Shown here piece after piece: positions 1 to 12,268 of a DNA stretch of 64,000 nt. Within the stretch, counting starts at the first letter, position 1. Each line of letters starts with the position of its first letter. Origin of the DNA: Coffea arabica. Lineage: Eukaryota > Streptophyta > Magnoliopsida > Gentianales > Rubiaceae. The notes under the pieces were generated by a model. That model had not been told where the DNA came from. It saw only the letters and a program-made list of their open reading frames with translations, and did no database searches. The position numbers were made by a program, and so were the translations under genes. Location: the NCBI RefSeq assembly GCF_036785885.1, contig NC_092329.1:1612001-1676000 (forward strand). Reading direction: 5' to 3'.

Positions 1-59
1 AGTACATCCCCAGCACTAAAATTTATTAACCTCCAGTTACACAATAATTGCCATACATT

Positions 60-432
60 CTATCAACTAATACTCAAATATCAATATTACAGCATCAACT
101 CAACTACATTGCTATTGAAGAAGCTATTGAAAGCACCATTCTGACTTGCTTTGTGAAAAAAATGATGGGAAACCGTGGATCTGGGGACACAGAAAAATAC
201 ACAACCATAATAGTGCACAAAGCAAATGCTGCAGAAAATCATATCAAAGACTTCTACAACTCCAGCATCAGTTGGTACTTCCTCTACATGCCCTTCCTCG
301 ACTCCAGGACCATCAACTGCAGAGGCTGTCCCAAAACCCACAACTTTCGACAGCAACTTATTCACAGCGCTCAAAATTACAGAGAGTCCAACTAAGAGAC
401 AGCGCACTGACGTGACTGATATGGAGCAGTAG
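60..432 (+). CDS. Replication protein A-like C-terminal fragment of a Helitron (partial)
   Basis: Two short open stretches on the plus strand resemble the end of an RPA70-like protein of the kind carried by plant Helitrons. One, about 93-240, reads as a structured segment with a GNRGSGDTEKY stretch. The second, 226-432, is a Ser/Thr/Pro-rich tail ending in PTKRQRTDVTDMEQ and a stop. They lie in different frames, so an intron or a frame break separates them; I did not resolve which. Low-complexity tails with a basic KRQR patch are usual at the C-terminus of these proteins. The assignment rests mainly on the Helitron context and is tentative. Confidence 0.35.
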
Positions 433-1223
433 AATGTAATATCTCTACTTAAACTTTTGATACACCTTTTGAACGTTTGATCATCAGCAATCTCCATCAT
501 TGTATATAACGTTGATGTAGCTAGATAGCTAAAGATCTGAACCAGATCATTCGCTCAGGTTGCCTACGCTTTTGAATATTTTGTTTATCACAAAAAACTG
601 TAGGCTATGCTTTTTGAAGTACAAGTCTGTAAATTACATCCACGCTATGTTTATAAAATGTACTTTTATCCAGGCTACATGCCATAGCTTCACAAAATCT
701 CCTTCTTTGTAGACTTCTATTTTTTTCTTCTGATCTCCAACATTTAAATCCCCAAATAAGTCTTCTATATTTTTCATCTACTATTTTTTCATGCCGTAAA
801 TTTATTCATAAAACCATTTGACTGCAAGAAACAACAACTGCTTATTAGTTTGAACATATATTTTTTAGTTTGAGTAGTGAGTTGCAACACAGAACTCCAG
901 AATATGAACATATGATTTTTGTCAGCAGTAGGAATATTTTACCCCAATTGCTTCTGTTTTTCCTTTACCCTTTTCTCTCTGTTTCATGTAGTATACTTAT
1001 TCGACAAACCTCAACCTTGGAATGATCACGATAGAAACTGATGAAAAATCTACATTCTTTATTCTTCAAAATAGATGCATTAAGCAACACCATACAAAAA
1101 CCTAATACACACTAAACCCAATAGAACAAATACATAAAAAAAACAGAACATAAACACACTAAACCATCGCACTTCTAACAGCTTTCTTCTGCTCTTCAAC
1201 CTCAAGCTCCATGCGTTGAGCAA

Positions 1224-1562
1224 TTATTGAAGAAACGGAAACTCGCCAATATCTCCCAAAACTTCATCCAACACAGCAACTCTACCAGATTTCCGATAAA
1301 ACTTCTTAAACAAATCATATATCTCATTCCGCAGCAAAATATTATTCGCTAAAGCCCTATCAGAACCAGCCAAAGAAGCATTCTGTCCATCAGATCCACC
1401 CACACTCCCCACAACACCAGCTAATGACAATCTATTAAACAAGACTTCAATATCTGGATGCAAATCACGTAACACTCCAAAATGATTATGACAATAATCC
1501 ATTTCCAAAGAATAATGCTCAACCATAAGAAAAAAACACCTACACACTCTACTTATAGACAA
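1224..1562 (-). CDS. Unrecognised 112-aa reading frame, paralogue of the frame at 2003-2374
   Basis: Family not recognised. The protein has a central region resembling PDIEVLFNRLSLAG and a later block LLRNEIYDLFKKFYRK. The frame at 2003-2374 has matching blocks, PELDEELSRLSIGS and LMLKNEICDLFRVLYRE, in the same order. The similarity between two neighbouring minus-strand frames suggests a real protein family duplicated in tandem. A short Gly/Ser/Ala-rich linker separates the two blocks in both. No signal peptide or membrane segment is convincing. Both lie within the presumed Helitron, antisense to its transposition direction. They could be captured host fragments or an element-borne accessory gene. 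Confidence 0.35.
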   Translation of the reverse strand: MSISRVCRCFFLMVEHYSLEMDYCHNHFGVLRDLHPDIEVLFNRLSLAGVVGSVGGSDGQNASLAGSDRALANNILLRNEIYDLFKKFYRKSGRVAVLDEVLGDIGEFPFLQ

Positions 1563-2002
1563 TAAAGCACAATATCACCTATATAATCCCACAAAGCTCC
1601 AAAACTCCTGCGCAAAATCACATGCACACAGGATCACAAAGATTCCACAAAGAAAAAACAAACCAATTCACTGCACACTACACACACGTCATGTAGGAAC
1701 AAACCTTATCCATATTGTACACAAAACTTGCACACACGTACAAAAAAGGAAACACAAAAAATAACTAAATCAAAACAGCATCATAAAATAATTAATAATA
1801 AAAAAACAATTCATTCCCACTTATTTACAAAAATTCACACTATTTTATTACTCAATTTAATAATACATAAAAACAAAGCATTACTGCTTTATTTAATTAC
1901 ACTAAAAACAAAGCCAAACCAAGTGAAATTACATAACACAACGCTAACAAACACATAAAACAACACTCAACTTACTAAACACATTACTAAAACAACACTC
2001 TC

Positions 2003-2374
2003 TCAGTCATTGTTACTACCGGTGCTGTCAAAAGAGGGCGATCGGGGCAAGAACAACAGTTCCTCAGCTACATCAAACTTGATTCTCGAAGCTATAAGTT
2101 CTAACATCGGCAACCTCCTCCCAGCAACCAATCCGCTGTCTAGCACAAGTCCCCACTCTCGCTCCCTATACAAAACCCTAAACAAATCACAAATCTCGTT
2201 CTTCAGCATCAAATGAGTAACTTGAGACTGAGCTACAGGTTCAGCAGGACGATTTCGAGAAGAATTTCGCATAGGATAAGCACTAGCAGAACCAATACTC
2301 AACCTACTGAGCTCCTCATCCAGCTCTGGACATAGATCTTGGACTGTAGAAAATACTCGATCATTATGTGCCAT
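2003..2374 (-). CDS. Unrecognised 123-aa reading frame, paralogue of the frame at 1224-1562
   Basis: A complete frame beginning MAHNDRVFSTVQDLCPELDE and ending in a stop at 2003. It shares with the 1224-1562 frame an acidic Leu-rich block followed, after a Ser/Asn/Arg linker, by LKNEICDLFRVLYRE. After this it has a C-terminal extension (GLVAGRRLPMLELIASRI...) rich in Leu and Arg that the other frame lacks or has in shortened form. The conserved blocks look helical. No known domain was recognised. TATA-like AT-rich DNA precedes it on the minus strand (about 2440-2460). Expression is unknown. Confidence 0.4.
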   Translation of the reverse strand: MAHNDRVFSTVQDLCPELDEELSRLSIGSASAYPMRNSSRNRPAEPVAQSQVTHLMLKNEICDLFRVLYREREWGLVLDSGLVAGRRLPMLELIASRIKFDVAEELLFLPRSPSFDSTGSNND

Positions 2375-2944
2375 ATATCCACCTGCAAATCAACCAAGAC
2401 TCAAAAATATTCACTCACCAAACAAAGTTAAACTAACTAGCCCACATTTATATACCATGGAACCACATACTTCCTCAACAGTAGACCCCACACGTGTTTC
2501 TTATGTGTCAATTGCAAAAAAAGCATAAACAATATCTCACTTCCAAAAAACCACCAACTATGCACATTATATCATATAATATAAAAAATACAAATGCTAT
2601 CCAAACATTGAACAAACAACAAATTCAAAATACCACAAAATTCAAAATAAAAAACCACATAAAAAATTAAAAAAACTATATATAAATACATTAAAAAATA
2701 AAATAACGCTAAAACAACCATAAGAACAAATAAAAAATACCAAACAATCTGAAAATAAAATATGCATAAAAAACTTTAAAAATTTCACTAACAAATATAA
2801 AAACTAGGATAATACTAAAGGAACCATATTCCATAAACAAACTTTTTGAAAAAATCCCGAAAACATACTAACACATCAAATAATCCATCAATTTTTAAAC
2901 ACACCAACCTGGCGCCCGCGCATTGCGCGGGATAGCTTGCCTAG

Positions 2945-3432
2945 TAGTAGTAGTAGTAGTATTTGGTATGGATGCATGGTACTGATGGATCAATAAACGG
3001 ACAAAAAGTGGACCAGGAATATTTCTTTCTTTTGATTTAGAACTAGAAGTGTATTGGTCCCTTGCTCAAAAAGAGGAAAGAAAGAAAATACAAATAAATA
3101 AATTAAAAAAAAAAGACGGTAGTCCATTTGCCCTTCATAAAACTTTGCTTTGTTCTCAAGTTTGATGGGTCAGATTAAGTGGAGGGAGTAGTAAAGCTAA
3201 AAAGGAAGAGCTTGACTTTTGCGACCATTATTAGTTGTCTCCCATTCCTTTTTTCACGCGATTTAACCATTGCAGTGCAGCAGATTTATTCCATCTCTTG
3301 CTTAAGGATCCAGTCTCGACATGTATTTGTTCGTTTTGGGCCCCCTCCCCTTCAGGCAGGGGCCTTCTTCCCTGATCCATCCCTCTCTACTTTTTTTCGT
3401 TCAAGATTTGAAACCAAGAAATGATTTGTGCT

Positions 3433-3463
<31 letters not shown>

Positions 3464-3923
3464 AGTAGTAATTGTTAATTAGTGGCACGCACATACGCGT
3501 GTCCAAATCATTGCCTATGTACACGTATTAATTAATTAACTCCTCCTTAATGATTCTACCGGCTGTGAGTCACTTAGAATTTGGTTTCTCCGCTTTAGAC
3601 AAATGGATTACTACCAAAAACACAAAAGAGAATAGACAATGAGCGGATGCTGTTATTGACTTTCTGGCTAGCAAGAATATAGCATAAATAGAGAGAGTTT
3701 TGGCCCAAAAAATTTGCAGTAGTACGAGTTGGGCGATAAATTATACAGTATATGATTGTCCGGGGGGGCGAGAGGAGAGGAGAGGAGGGTAGGAACTCAC
3801 AATCAGTCTGAAGGGGGAAGTTTTTAAGATTTCGATGCGCATGCATGCAGAGAGAAAACTTTAGGTCTTGGTGTGTTGTTGTTGTTAAGGAAGTCGTCGT
3901 CGTATTATATTATCCCGATCATC
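2945..3923. other. Intergenic and probable promoter of the C1-domain gene
   Basis: No gene is supported here. It contains a short (TAG)n run directly after the Helitron end (2944-2960), a (TA)n microsatellite at about 3439-3464, and a purine-rich GAGAGGAGAGG stretch near 3765-3790. The last few hundred bases precede the C1-domain start codon at 3924 and probably hold its promoter and 5' UTR, but no specific site can be assigned. Confidence 0.4.
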
Positions 3924-4987
3924 ATGAAAAGCAGGGCTAGCAGTAGTAGTATTTCAATGCAAGCAGCGATCCTGTCCACCTCTCCGCCAAATTATTCGCC
4001 AGCCGGCCACGGCGGTAATGGTAATACACCACAACCACCCTCCATTGAGTTTCCCACCTCGCCTCAAGGTTGTACGAGTATTAGCAGCGATGCAGCAGTA
4101 CTAGTAACTCATTACAGTCACCCAAAGCACCCGCTGGCCCAGCTGACGCTGCCTGAGCTGTTCGCATGCGCAGGCTGCAAGGAGTACGGAGCAGGCAAGA
4201 GGTTCGCGTGCCAAGAGTGCGATTATCAGCTGCATGAGTTCTGCGTCCTGTCTCCCCCGCTTCTGAGGAGCCATCCCCTCCATCCCCAACACCAACTGGT
4301 TTTCCACTCCAGACCTAAACAAGGTACATAGCTGCGTGCGTGATTAACATATAATACTACTACTAGCATCAGCATGTATGATGTATTTACGTGCGTAATG
4401 GTAAAGCATTCCAAAATTATTATTGATTGTGGGTCGCAGGTGGAATAAAGTGGCCCAAGTGCGATATCTGTGGCAAGTCCTGCAGAGGCTTCACCTTCAG
4501 ATGCAGAGCCTGCAGTTTTCAGATGCATCCTTGCTGCGCTATGCTTTCCACTGAGATCACATTTCCGGAGCTACATCCCCACCCTCTGAAGCTCCTACCT
4601 CCGCGGCAGCTGCAGCTGAGCAATGCTGGCGAGTCTTTGGTGTCGTGTGACCGGTGCAAGAAGAGAAGATCGGGAGGGCGAGTATACCGGTGCGCTGTGT
4701 GCAACAATTACCATTTGCATGCCCTCTGTGCAAAGCCCCTCATTAACGGCCTCCAAGAAAATGGCTTCCAAACAGCTCCGGATCACGACAAGCCCAGCAA
4801 CACCGTGCTCGGCACCGCCGCTCGTCTTGCTTCTCAAGTGGTTATCGAATTTATCGGAGGCCTGATTGAAGGCTTTGGAGAAGGCTTCGGACAGGCGTTG
4901 GTTCAGAGTATTAATCCAAGAGGCCGCCCCCGCCGCCGCAGCCCCACGAGGCCGAGTGCTGAGGCCACCACTGCTGCATCTAACTAA
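3924..4987 (+). CDS. Cysteine/histidine-rich C1 (DC1) domain protein
   Basis: Two exons, 3924-4323 and 4440-4987, join across a GT-AG intron (phase 1) and give 315 aa. Three DC1-type zinc-binding modules are visible. The first spans residues about 66-107 (His66, Cys82, Cys85, Cys96, Cys99, His104, Cys107). The second has CDICGKSCRGFTFRCRAC then MHPCC. The third has CDRCKKRRSGGRVYRCAVC then LHALC. The C-terminal 70 residues carry a Gly-rich hydrophobic stretch (IEFIGGLIEGFGEGFGQA) and a basic, Arg/Pro-rich tail. DC1 proteins are plant-specific; roles in stress and hormone signalling are described for some, but the ligand here is unknown. ATG 3924 is the first in frame after upstream non-ATG codons; ATG 3957 is an alternative. 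An Arabidopsis C1 gene (At1g20990, from memory) also neighbours SPL14. Confidence 0.85.
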
Positions 4988-6387
4988 GCCACCTGCTACT
5001 GATGGTCTACGGGGGCTTCGGGACTCCACTCTGCTCTTTTAAGTACTGTCCAGGTTATACTAGTATTAATTAATTATTGCTCCAGTGTCTAGGAGCACCT
5101 CTGCTATATAGGAATATCATCATCATCATTTTATCCAATATTCTCGCAACTGCATATATTACTACTCATGCTAGATTGAAGATTTCTATCTCCCAAGTAG
5201 ACAACTTATAACCGTTACTATACAAGTTACAACCAACCACCATGACCGTCCGCCTGAAACCAAGGGCAAAAAAAATAAAAAAATACCTGCAAATTCGGAT
5301 AAAATAAAGCAAGGAACGTAGAACATGGCCAGTCCAAATTCTTACTCCTGTCCTCGACATAGGACACGCCACGCCAGCCCGTGCAAGGCCCACTTCTTTA
5401 TTAAAAGAGAGAAGCTCCATTACAACGAACGAGTATCGTACTTCTTTTGTTCAGAAAATCTAGAAATGCATTTGTCTCTCTAATTCAGAGGTTCATTTTC
5501 AATCCCATACAAAGCCTGGTTAAGCTCCTTCTCCATTACAGTATAGGAATAGTGTATATTTTTACCATTAGAGGGAAAAAGGTATCAATCAATGTCCCCA
5601 GTAACAAACTTAACAGTTTAGGACAATATGTAAGGGAAGGGTAAAAAAAAAACACCAATGACGAAGACGGCTCAATAGAAACAATAAATATGCACTACAA
5701 CTCAATCATCTTCCGTGATCATACACCATTTTTTACTTTCTTCCGCCAAATACACCCAGTTACTTCACAAAATATAGGAAACATTAAAAAGTTACCAGGA
5801 CCACCAAACTTGTTCTAACAGCCTTGTAAAAAAAAAATATATATATATATATATATATTTCACTATAGAACTATAAAAACACTGTAAATCCTAATCACCT
5901 ACCCATTCTTTACAATGACAAAATCAACTCCAGTCGGAATTTATCAACTCCAGATTTAAACAGAAGATTTATAGGTAAAGACCACCAGAATAGTGTTATG
6001 TTAATATTAAATTCGGACTCGGTGCAATTGCTTACGCTGCCATTACTCTTTTCGACAGCCTCATCATGCGTCAAAACAGGCTCTTCATCTTGCATGTTCC
6101 AACTCGTAGCTCATCAGATGCCATGTGGAAATTAGATTAGTTGATCAGCAATATCTACTCCTTCGAGGACAATGAACTCAAAAGCAACTGAACCCCGTCA
6201 CAATCCATATCTAAGCTCTGAAAAAAATTTATATCCACCTTATAGTTTCAGACACCACAAGCAGCGTGTAGAGAACAGTAACCTCCTTGTAGCCAAAAAA
6301 ACCACGAGTTCTTGCTGCAAATTAAGTTAACCAAGTCCAGCACTCCATTTCATCAGGAGATAAATATCTCCTGTTTATAATCTCCAA
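4988..6387. other. Convergent intergenic region between the C1 gene and the SPL gene
   Basis: This stretch lies between the stop of the plus-strand C1 gene and the stop of the minus-strand SPL gene, so it must contain both 3' UTRs. No further coding region is supported; short open frames at 5166-5420 and 5910-6095 have no recognisable content. A poly-A/(TA)n tract lies at 5828-5860. Confidence 0.4.
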
Positions 6388-9300
6388 CTAAATAGGACCG
6401 TAACACAAGTTCTCCCACTTGAAAGGTTCGACCAAACCAATATCAGGGGCACCACGGAGGAACAGGCAGACACAAACACACACGGCAGCAATAGCAAGCA
6501 TTGAGTGAATGTAGGGTCGGTGAAGCAAGCCTTGCAAACCTGGAATCCTCCTGTATCTCATCGCTACAGCTGCACACTTAGAACAAGGTTTTTGGCTCCG
6601 CTTTATATGAAATGAAGGCCCATGATCCTGATTCACCTCCAACCATAATTGCTCAATCTCATTCCCAACTGATACCGAGACTTGACCAGTTTCCTTATCA
6701 GCCAGCTTCTGCGCCACTAGCCTGTTATAAGAGTGATTGTTCCTCATTGCAGCATATGCGTAAGGGGACAGTCCATTTGCATCATGAAGGGACTTCCAGC
6801 AGTGCAGCCCAATCTACATCAGGGGAAATAATAAATACACTGAAGAATCAACTCAAATTTGAAATACCAGTGAACAAGGTAAAAATATGGAACTTTTATA
6901 TGACAAAAATCGGAAAGTATGCAATACATTATAATCAACATATTATATGATCAAATTAAGTGAGATCACCTCTAACATGGTTATTTGCAGGTGTAGAACC
7001 ATAACCTTTATAAATCAAAAAGGATACTGACGCACCAGTTCAAATGCATCCATCAAATAGACATTCAAATAATATCCCAATGAACAAAAACATGTTTTAT
7101 TAATAAAACAGTAATCTGTTATTCTGAAACCAAGTGATGTTTACAGATTGTATTCATCCAAATTCCAAGAAAGTAATAAATCGCGCCATCAAGAGTTTAC
7201 TATAAGTACCTCCTGTGGATCACTTGTCAGGGCATCAACCAAATCATCTGATCTGAATGCACAAGCAGCCAGATGCAAAGGTGTAACACCACCAGGTCCC
7301 ACATGATTTGGTGTGAAGATGTAATGCTTGGAGGTATCACTAGAGTCATCTATGGAATAATTTAGGAGTAAATCAATCATGTTCTTGCACCTCCTCTTAA
7401 CAGCTCTGTTTAAGAGGTGAATTTCGGATAGCATCTCCAAAGACACTCTCTTCAACCCTTCTTTACCCAAGTTAATTTCAAGTAAGATGTCCAGAAGACT
7501 TTTCACCAAAGAACAGAAGTCGTGCTCTACTGAAAAAATAAACAGAAATTTGAAACGACTGATCTTGTAATCTGGACCCTCAAGTAAGGAAGAGTTGCAT
7601 TTCCTTTGAAATAGCCACCCAAGTTCATTCAAGAAGTGGAGAACCTCTTCCCTCGATCCAGGCCTTCCAGGACCATGCTGATAATAGGCTGACATACTAT
7701 CCTCCATTTTTGCACCCTCGCTAAAGTCATACTCAAGGAGCCTCAGTTCTTGACAGATGGGCTTATCGGCTATAATAACTGGAAAACTGGTGATTCTGAA
7801 GCCATTCTCAATCTGTTTATAGAAACAATAGATTTTCCTTTTATATGTATCAAATTCAAATTGTTCAAAATATGCCATTCAGTTTGAGATGCAAACTGCA
7901 AATATAAGGTACCTCAATGAAACAACGCCCAAGTACAGATGCTGTAGTAGAAACTTTGAAATTGCACAAGTTTATCTCATTGTATTCAGGTTCCTGACAT
8001 GCTGGTCCTGAAACATCTTCAACTGTGTAGTCTCCTGTGTGCGAGCAATTAAACCTGCAAGGTAACCAAAGAATTTTCTGAGGAAACAGCAGCCTGAGGT
8101 ACATGAAAGCACTGAATCCATTTCCCTATAGGCTACATACTTTATGCCTGACACGTTCAAGTTGCGCCCCCTAAGCAAAAGAGAGGTCTCTTGGCCGTGT
8201 ACAACTGCCAAAGGTGAGACAGACAGCAATTCTGGGGAACGCCATGCTCTCTTGGTCTTGTAGATCCGAAGCTTCCCTAGAGATCAATGGAGTATAGTGA
8301 ACATCAAATATCAAAGTAAATACAAATCCCTAGAACTAAATACACCAAAAAATCTAACAGGAGAGAAGGCCAGCCTCGAGGTGCCTATGGTAAAAGTCAA
8401 GCCATTTCACTAACCCTGCTCTAGGGTGACTGCAAGTCCTTTCCTCTCCATGTTTGAAATAAGAGTTACCTCACCTCAAGCTTCATATCATGTTAACATT
8501 AAACTCCCCAATATGTTGATATTTCCAAAAGTTCATTTCTCATTTGAAATTGTTAATACCTATTAAAAGGCAGAAAGCAAATTGGAATAACCTCAATGAA
8601 GAAAAAATTGTGAGTAAAGATAAATAAAACTAAAAATGAAAGTGGTGATGAATGAATTAAACAACTTAACACAAATGGTCAATATAATTGAAAAAACTAC
8701 TTGGAGGTCTATGGACCGACAACAAACCTGACCAGAGTTCAATGTCATTTAAAATTGTGCTAAGAAACATATAATCCTAAAGCTTGCAATTAGTTGGTGA
8801 TATCATCAAACTCAAGAAATACTAACCATCCACATGGGAAGCTAATTGTTTTCCAGTGTAGAGTAAAAACCTCCCGCTCCCCCAGAAGTCGGTGTTGAAA
8901 TCTCTGATCAGAGACTTGACATAGTGAAGCAACTTATCCTCAAACTGCAACCCAAAAAAAGGGCATCATTCCAATAGTCAGCACAAAAAAAAGGGAAAGA
9001 AGAAGAAGAAGATAAGAAGTAACATCTCTAGCATCTCTTCACTCACTTGCTCCCATGAAAATAATGGCATTGATACATAAACTGTCAAAACCACACAACC
9101 AGGCCTAATATAGCTTTCCATTTCTGACGGGCTGTTGAGAAGCCAATTGTGAATCTGAAAAAAATACCATATATACAATCAGCTCTCAAAACTTAACCAG
9201 GGTACGATAACCAAGGAGCGACAATTAAACACCAGACCTGCGTTCTCAATGTTCCAGGCAAATGACTGGGATCCTTGTCAAAAAGTTTGAAGATAATCCG

Positions 9301-11767
9301 ACCAGTACGATCCTGAGGATTTGATAAATGTCATTATCATTTCCACTGTGCATTCTAAGCTCATGAAACAGAAAATAGAAACTAAAAACCAAAGCCAGGG
9401 ATTAACTCCAAAAAAAAAAAAAAAAAACTTGTGTCATCAATACCTGGGTGTCCGAATTCATGCTAGATGGTGAATGATCGGAGCCAGAAGACGATGTGTA
9501 ACCTGCTTGGAAAGGAAAACTTTGAATTGAACCGACATCATTTCCCACACTCGAACCAGCAAAGAGCTGGAGTGATGTATTGCAACCAGCATCTCGAATA
9601 GCTCTAGAATTTGCATCACCATCTCCATCACTCAATGTGTTCCCCTGCTTCAAGGTTCCTCTCTTCACCGGGAACAGCTTCTGCACAACAGTCGGTGAAT
9701 ATGAAGGTGATCTTTCTTCAGAGGGATTACTGCTGTCAGAAGAGAAGTATTTTCGACTAGCAGGCAGTTTTGGTGGGCAATTATCCTCAGGTGAAGAGCT
9801 GAAGAGCTGTAGCGGTAGATGTGGATGTATTTCTTCAACACAACAATCTGAATCATCAACAGGAGATTGTGTGCTTGAACAGCTTCTCTCTCCTCCGATG
9901 CAAGGGAATTCCATAGCAGGCCCACTGTTCAAATTGAGGCATGCAGCTTGATCAGAGCAAGCAGAGTTGGTTTTCTCAGAGTCACTCCCCTGGCTGCTTC
10001 TTTCAGGTTCACTCTCCATCTTATTAGGAGCACACACAGGGGGAGTTCCTGATAGAAGCGTAAGCAAGTCCATAGTTGATGGAGAACTATTTTCATCCAA
10101 GTGGCTCTGATTTTGAGGGGGTACTTGATTAGGTACACTCCTGCCCAAATTGCTGAAAATGGGCAACTTTGCTGCTAAATTTGCTGGTAAAGGCAATGCA
10201 TTTATTTTTGCAAGAATTTGCAGAAGCTGATCTTTGTCAGGTAATGTAGAACCCCTGTCCTCAGTGTTTCCTGGAACATCAACAAAGAGAAGAATAAGTG
10301 ACTCTGCTAAAAGTTGAAATGTACCCTCCAAGCAGTCCTATTGCATCTTAAGGCAAGGCACCAATCATCAAACAGGTTATTGCATCAATGTATTTGGGAA
10401 GTAAAGATAAGAGTAATCATGACAGTCATCTTTGAATCCTAGATTGGAGGGATGGCAACAAAGTTGAAAAAATAAATAAGACATCCATCCAAAACGATAA
10501 TTTTCTCCTTCACAAATGGAAGCAATAGTAATCAAGTCAAGAAAATAAATAAGGTATTTTATTTGAGACGAAGATTTTCCGCCATCAACGTGCTAGTTAG
10601 CAGTTAAAGGTGGTTAATGGGAACACCACATGGAAAAAATAGACCATAAAAGATGCCCGCCCCCCCCCCCCCCCAACAACACCACACACACAGTCAAAAG
10701 TCAAAGAGTTTAAACCTTGTGCACGAGCCAGAACAGCAAGCAGATTAACAATGTCCAAGTCACTATTGATGCCTTTCTCACTGCTCCCAGGGAGTAATAC
10801 TCGTGAAGCAGCATCCTCTGGCTGAGTTTTCCTCCTCCTACGGTTATGCCCAGCAAGTCTACGCCTACAACTTCGCTTACCCTCGTCAAATTCTGGAAGC
10901 GGGTGGAACCTGAGGCATAAAAAAAAGTATTAATTTGATGGTCAGCTCCAGAAATTAGTGATGATCAGTGACAAGCCGAAGTTGGGAGAAAAAAGAAGAA
11001 ACAGAGGGGGGGGGGGGGGGGGGGGGGGGAAGAGAGAGAGAGAGGGAATGAGAAAGAAGAGGTTGGTGTAAAATGGGAGTTTTTTTTTTTACAAACCTGC
11101 TGCACTGCTGGCAAAACCTTTGCATCTGCTTAGAGACCAAGGCCTTAGTAGCTTTGCTGTGAAACTCACACACCTTATGGCGTCGGTGATAGTCTTTGGC
11201 ATGAGATAGATCTTCCTCGCAATTATCAACTTGGCACATAGGGTAGGTAGCACTTCCAGGAGATCCAGATCGGACTCTTTTGTTGGGCCTTGACACAGGT
11301 TCGTCAGTTGAATTAAAGCTGGTGCTGGTGCCAGCGGCGTCACCAGCTTTACCGCCACTTCCACTATCACTTCCAAGCTTTAGCCGAAGATGATCAGAGC
11401 CTTCACCCGCATGACATGACTTGGAGGTGTTGTTCAAACCACTCGTGGTGGGGGCAGTATTAAGTTCCTGCTCCTCCTGCATTACTCTCGCATGATGACG
11501 ATGCTGCATCACGGGAGGAGGCGGCGGTACATGACATTCATGCGGTTTGGCAATAAACCTCATGCTATCCCATTCCCATTGCTTTGAAGTCCAGGCGTCG
11601 GAGGGTTTTTGCTGGTGCTGTTGCTGTTGCGTGAAGGGAAGGCTGCGCTTTCTGGGCGCGGGATGCTGACTGCAGAAGCGGGCGCTGCCACCTCCACCAG
11701 CACCGACGGCAAATGATGCCTGGCGGATGAAAATTGGAGACGCTACATGGGTGCCAATCTCTTCCAT
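6388..11767 (-). CDS. SPL14-like: Squamosa promoter-binding-like transcription factor, large SPL14/SPL16/SPL1 type
   Basis: Ten coding exons on the minus strand: 11767-11097, 10909-10716, 10270-9444, 9312-9238, 9154-9047, 8944-8827, 8276-8141, 8054-7913, 7812-7210, 6813-6388. All have GT-AG borders and phases agree, giving 1099 aa (Arabidopsis SPL14 is about 1035). The SBP DNA-binding domain is at residues about 178-253, with both zinc-binding sets ([34 protein letters not shown]) and the bipartite basic nuclear signal. It is split by intron 1 at the position usual for this family. An ankyrin-like region follows near residues 925-1000 (GVTPLHLAA). The C-terminus has a hydrophobic segment (about 1061-1076, [16 protein letters not shown]) and ends [10 protein letters not shown], typical of the SPL1/12/14/16 clade. 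Family members bind GTAC-core sites; SPL14 affects fumonisin response and plant architecture. Confidence 0.95.
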
Positions 11768-12268
11768 ATTACCCCCAAAAAAATTCCTCTACTACAAAAT
11801 ACAACCTCCACACAGAACTCCTTGGATTCCCAAAAAATCAAAATCAAAATCAGAGGTGGAAGACAGATTTGCACCATACACATAGATTTAGAAAAAAGGA
11901 AAAAAGAAAAAAAGCTGCAGGGAAATAAAATACAGGGAGTAAATTTAGTTACTGAAGAATCCCCAGATTAGCAGGCATCAAAAGACTAATAATTATTCAA
12001 GGATGCTGCTAATCTATTCAGAATATGCATAGAAGAAACTGGATTTATCACCAACAAAAAAGTAATCATTTTGACAGATAAAAGGTAGCACTACTTAGGG
12101 GGTGTCAGGTGTAGTGTTTATGGACAATTTAAGGTTTAGAAGGGTACAATTATGCAGAGAGACTACGCAATCAAAATCAAACTGACCATCAAAAACATTT
12201 TTCATTTAAAACAAAAAAAAAAACAAAATGAAAATAGGAGATAGTAGTAAAGAATCAAGACACGCACC
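11768..12268 (-). promoter_or_regulatory. 5' UTR and probable 5' UTR intron of the SPL gene
   Basis: On the minus strand a good donor follows 12268 (CAG then GTGCGTG). A pyrimidine-rich acceptor ends at 11915 (CCCTGCAG), leaving an untranslated exon part 11914-11768 before the start codon at 11767. Upstream of 12268, simple GAAGAA and CT-rich runs are typical of plant 5' UTRs. Splice choice is inferred from sequence only. Confidence 0.5.

Larger units (their letters stand above)
1..2944 (+). mobile_element. Helitron, 3' part (5' end outside window)
   Basis: The right end has the classic Helitron 3' signature. A GC-rich hairpin lies at 2915-2931 (7-bp stem, 3-nt loop), then a 9-nt spacer, then CTAG at 2941-2944 followed by T, as expected for insertion between A and T. 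The left end is not in the window. Inside are a replication-protein-A-like C-terminus near 60-432 and two minus-strand small reading frames (1224-1562, 2003-2374). The stretch 2520-2900 is very AT-rich with no gene. No Rep/helicase motif is visible, so autonomy cannot be judged. That all of 1-2944 belongs to one element is inferred from the 3' end and the RPA-like content. Confidence 0.7.

Noticed and set aside
1728-1958. 76-codon Lys/Thr-rich frame within the Helitron
   Set aside because: Composition simply reflects AT-rich DNA; no recognisable content.
4101-5029. Minus-strand open frames opposite the C1-domain exons
   Set aside because: They are mirror frames of a well-supported gene with conserved Cys/His patterns on the plus strand.
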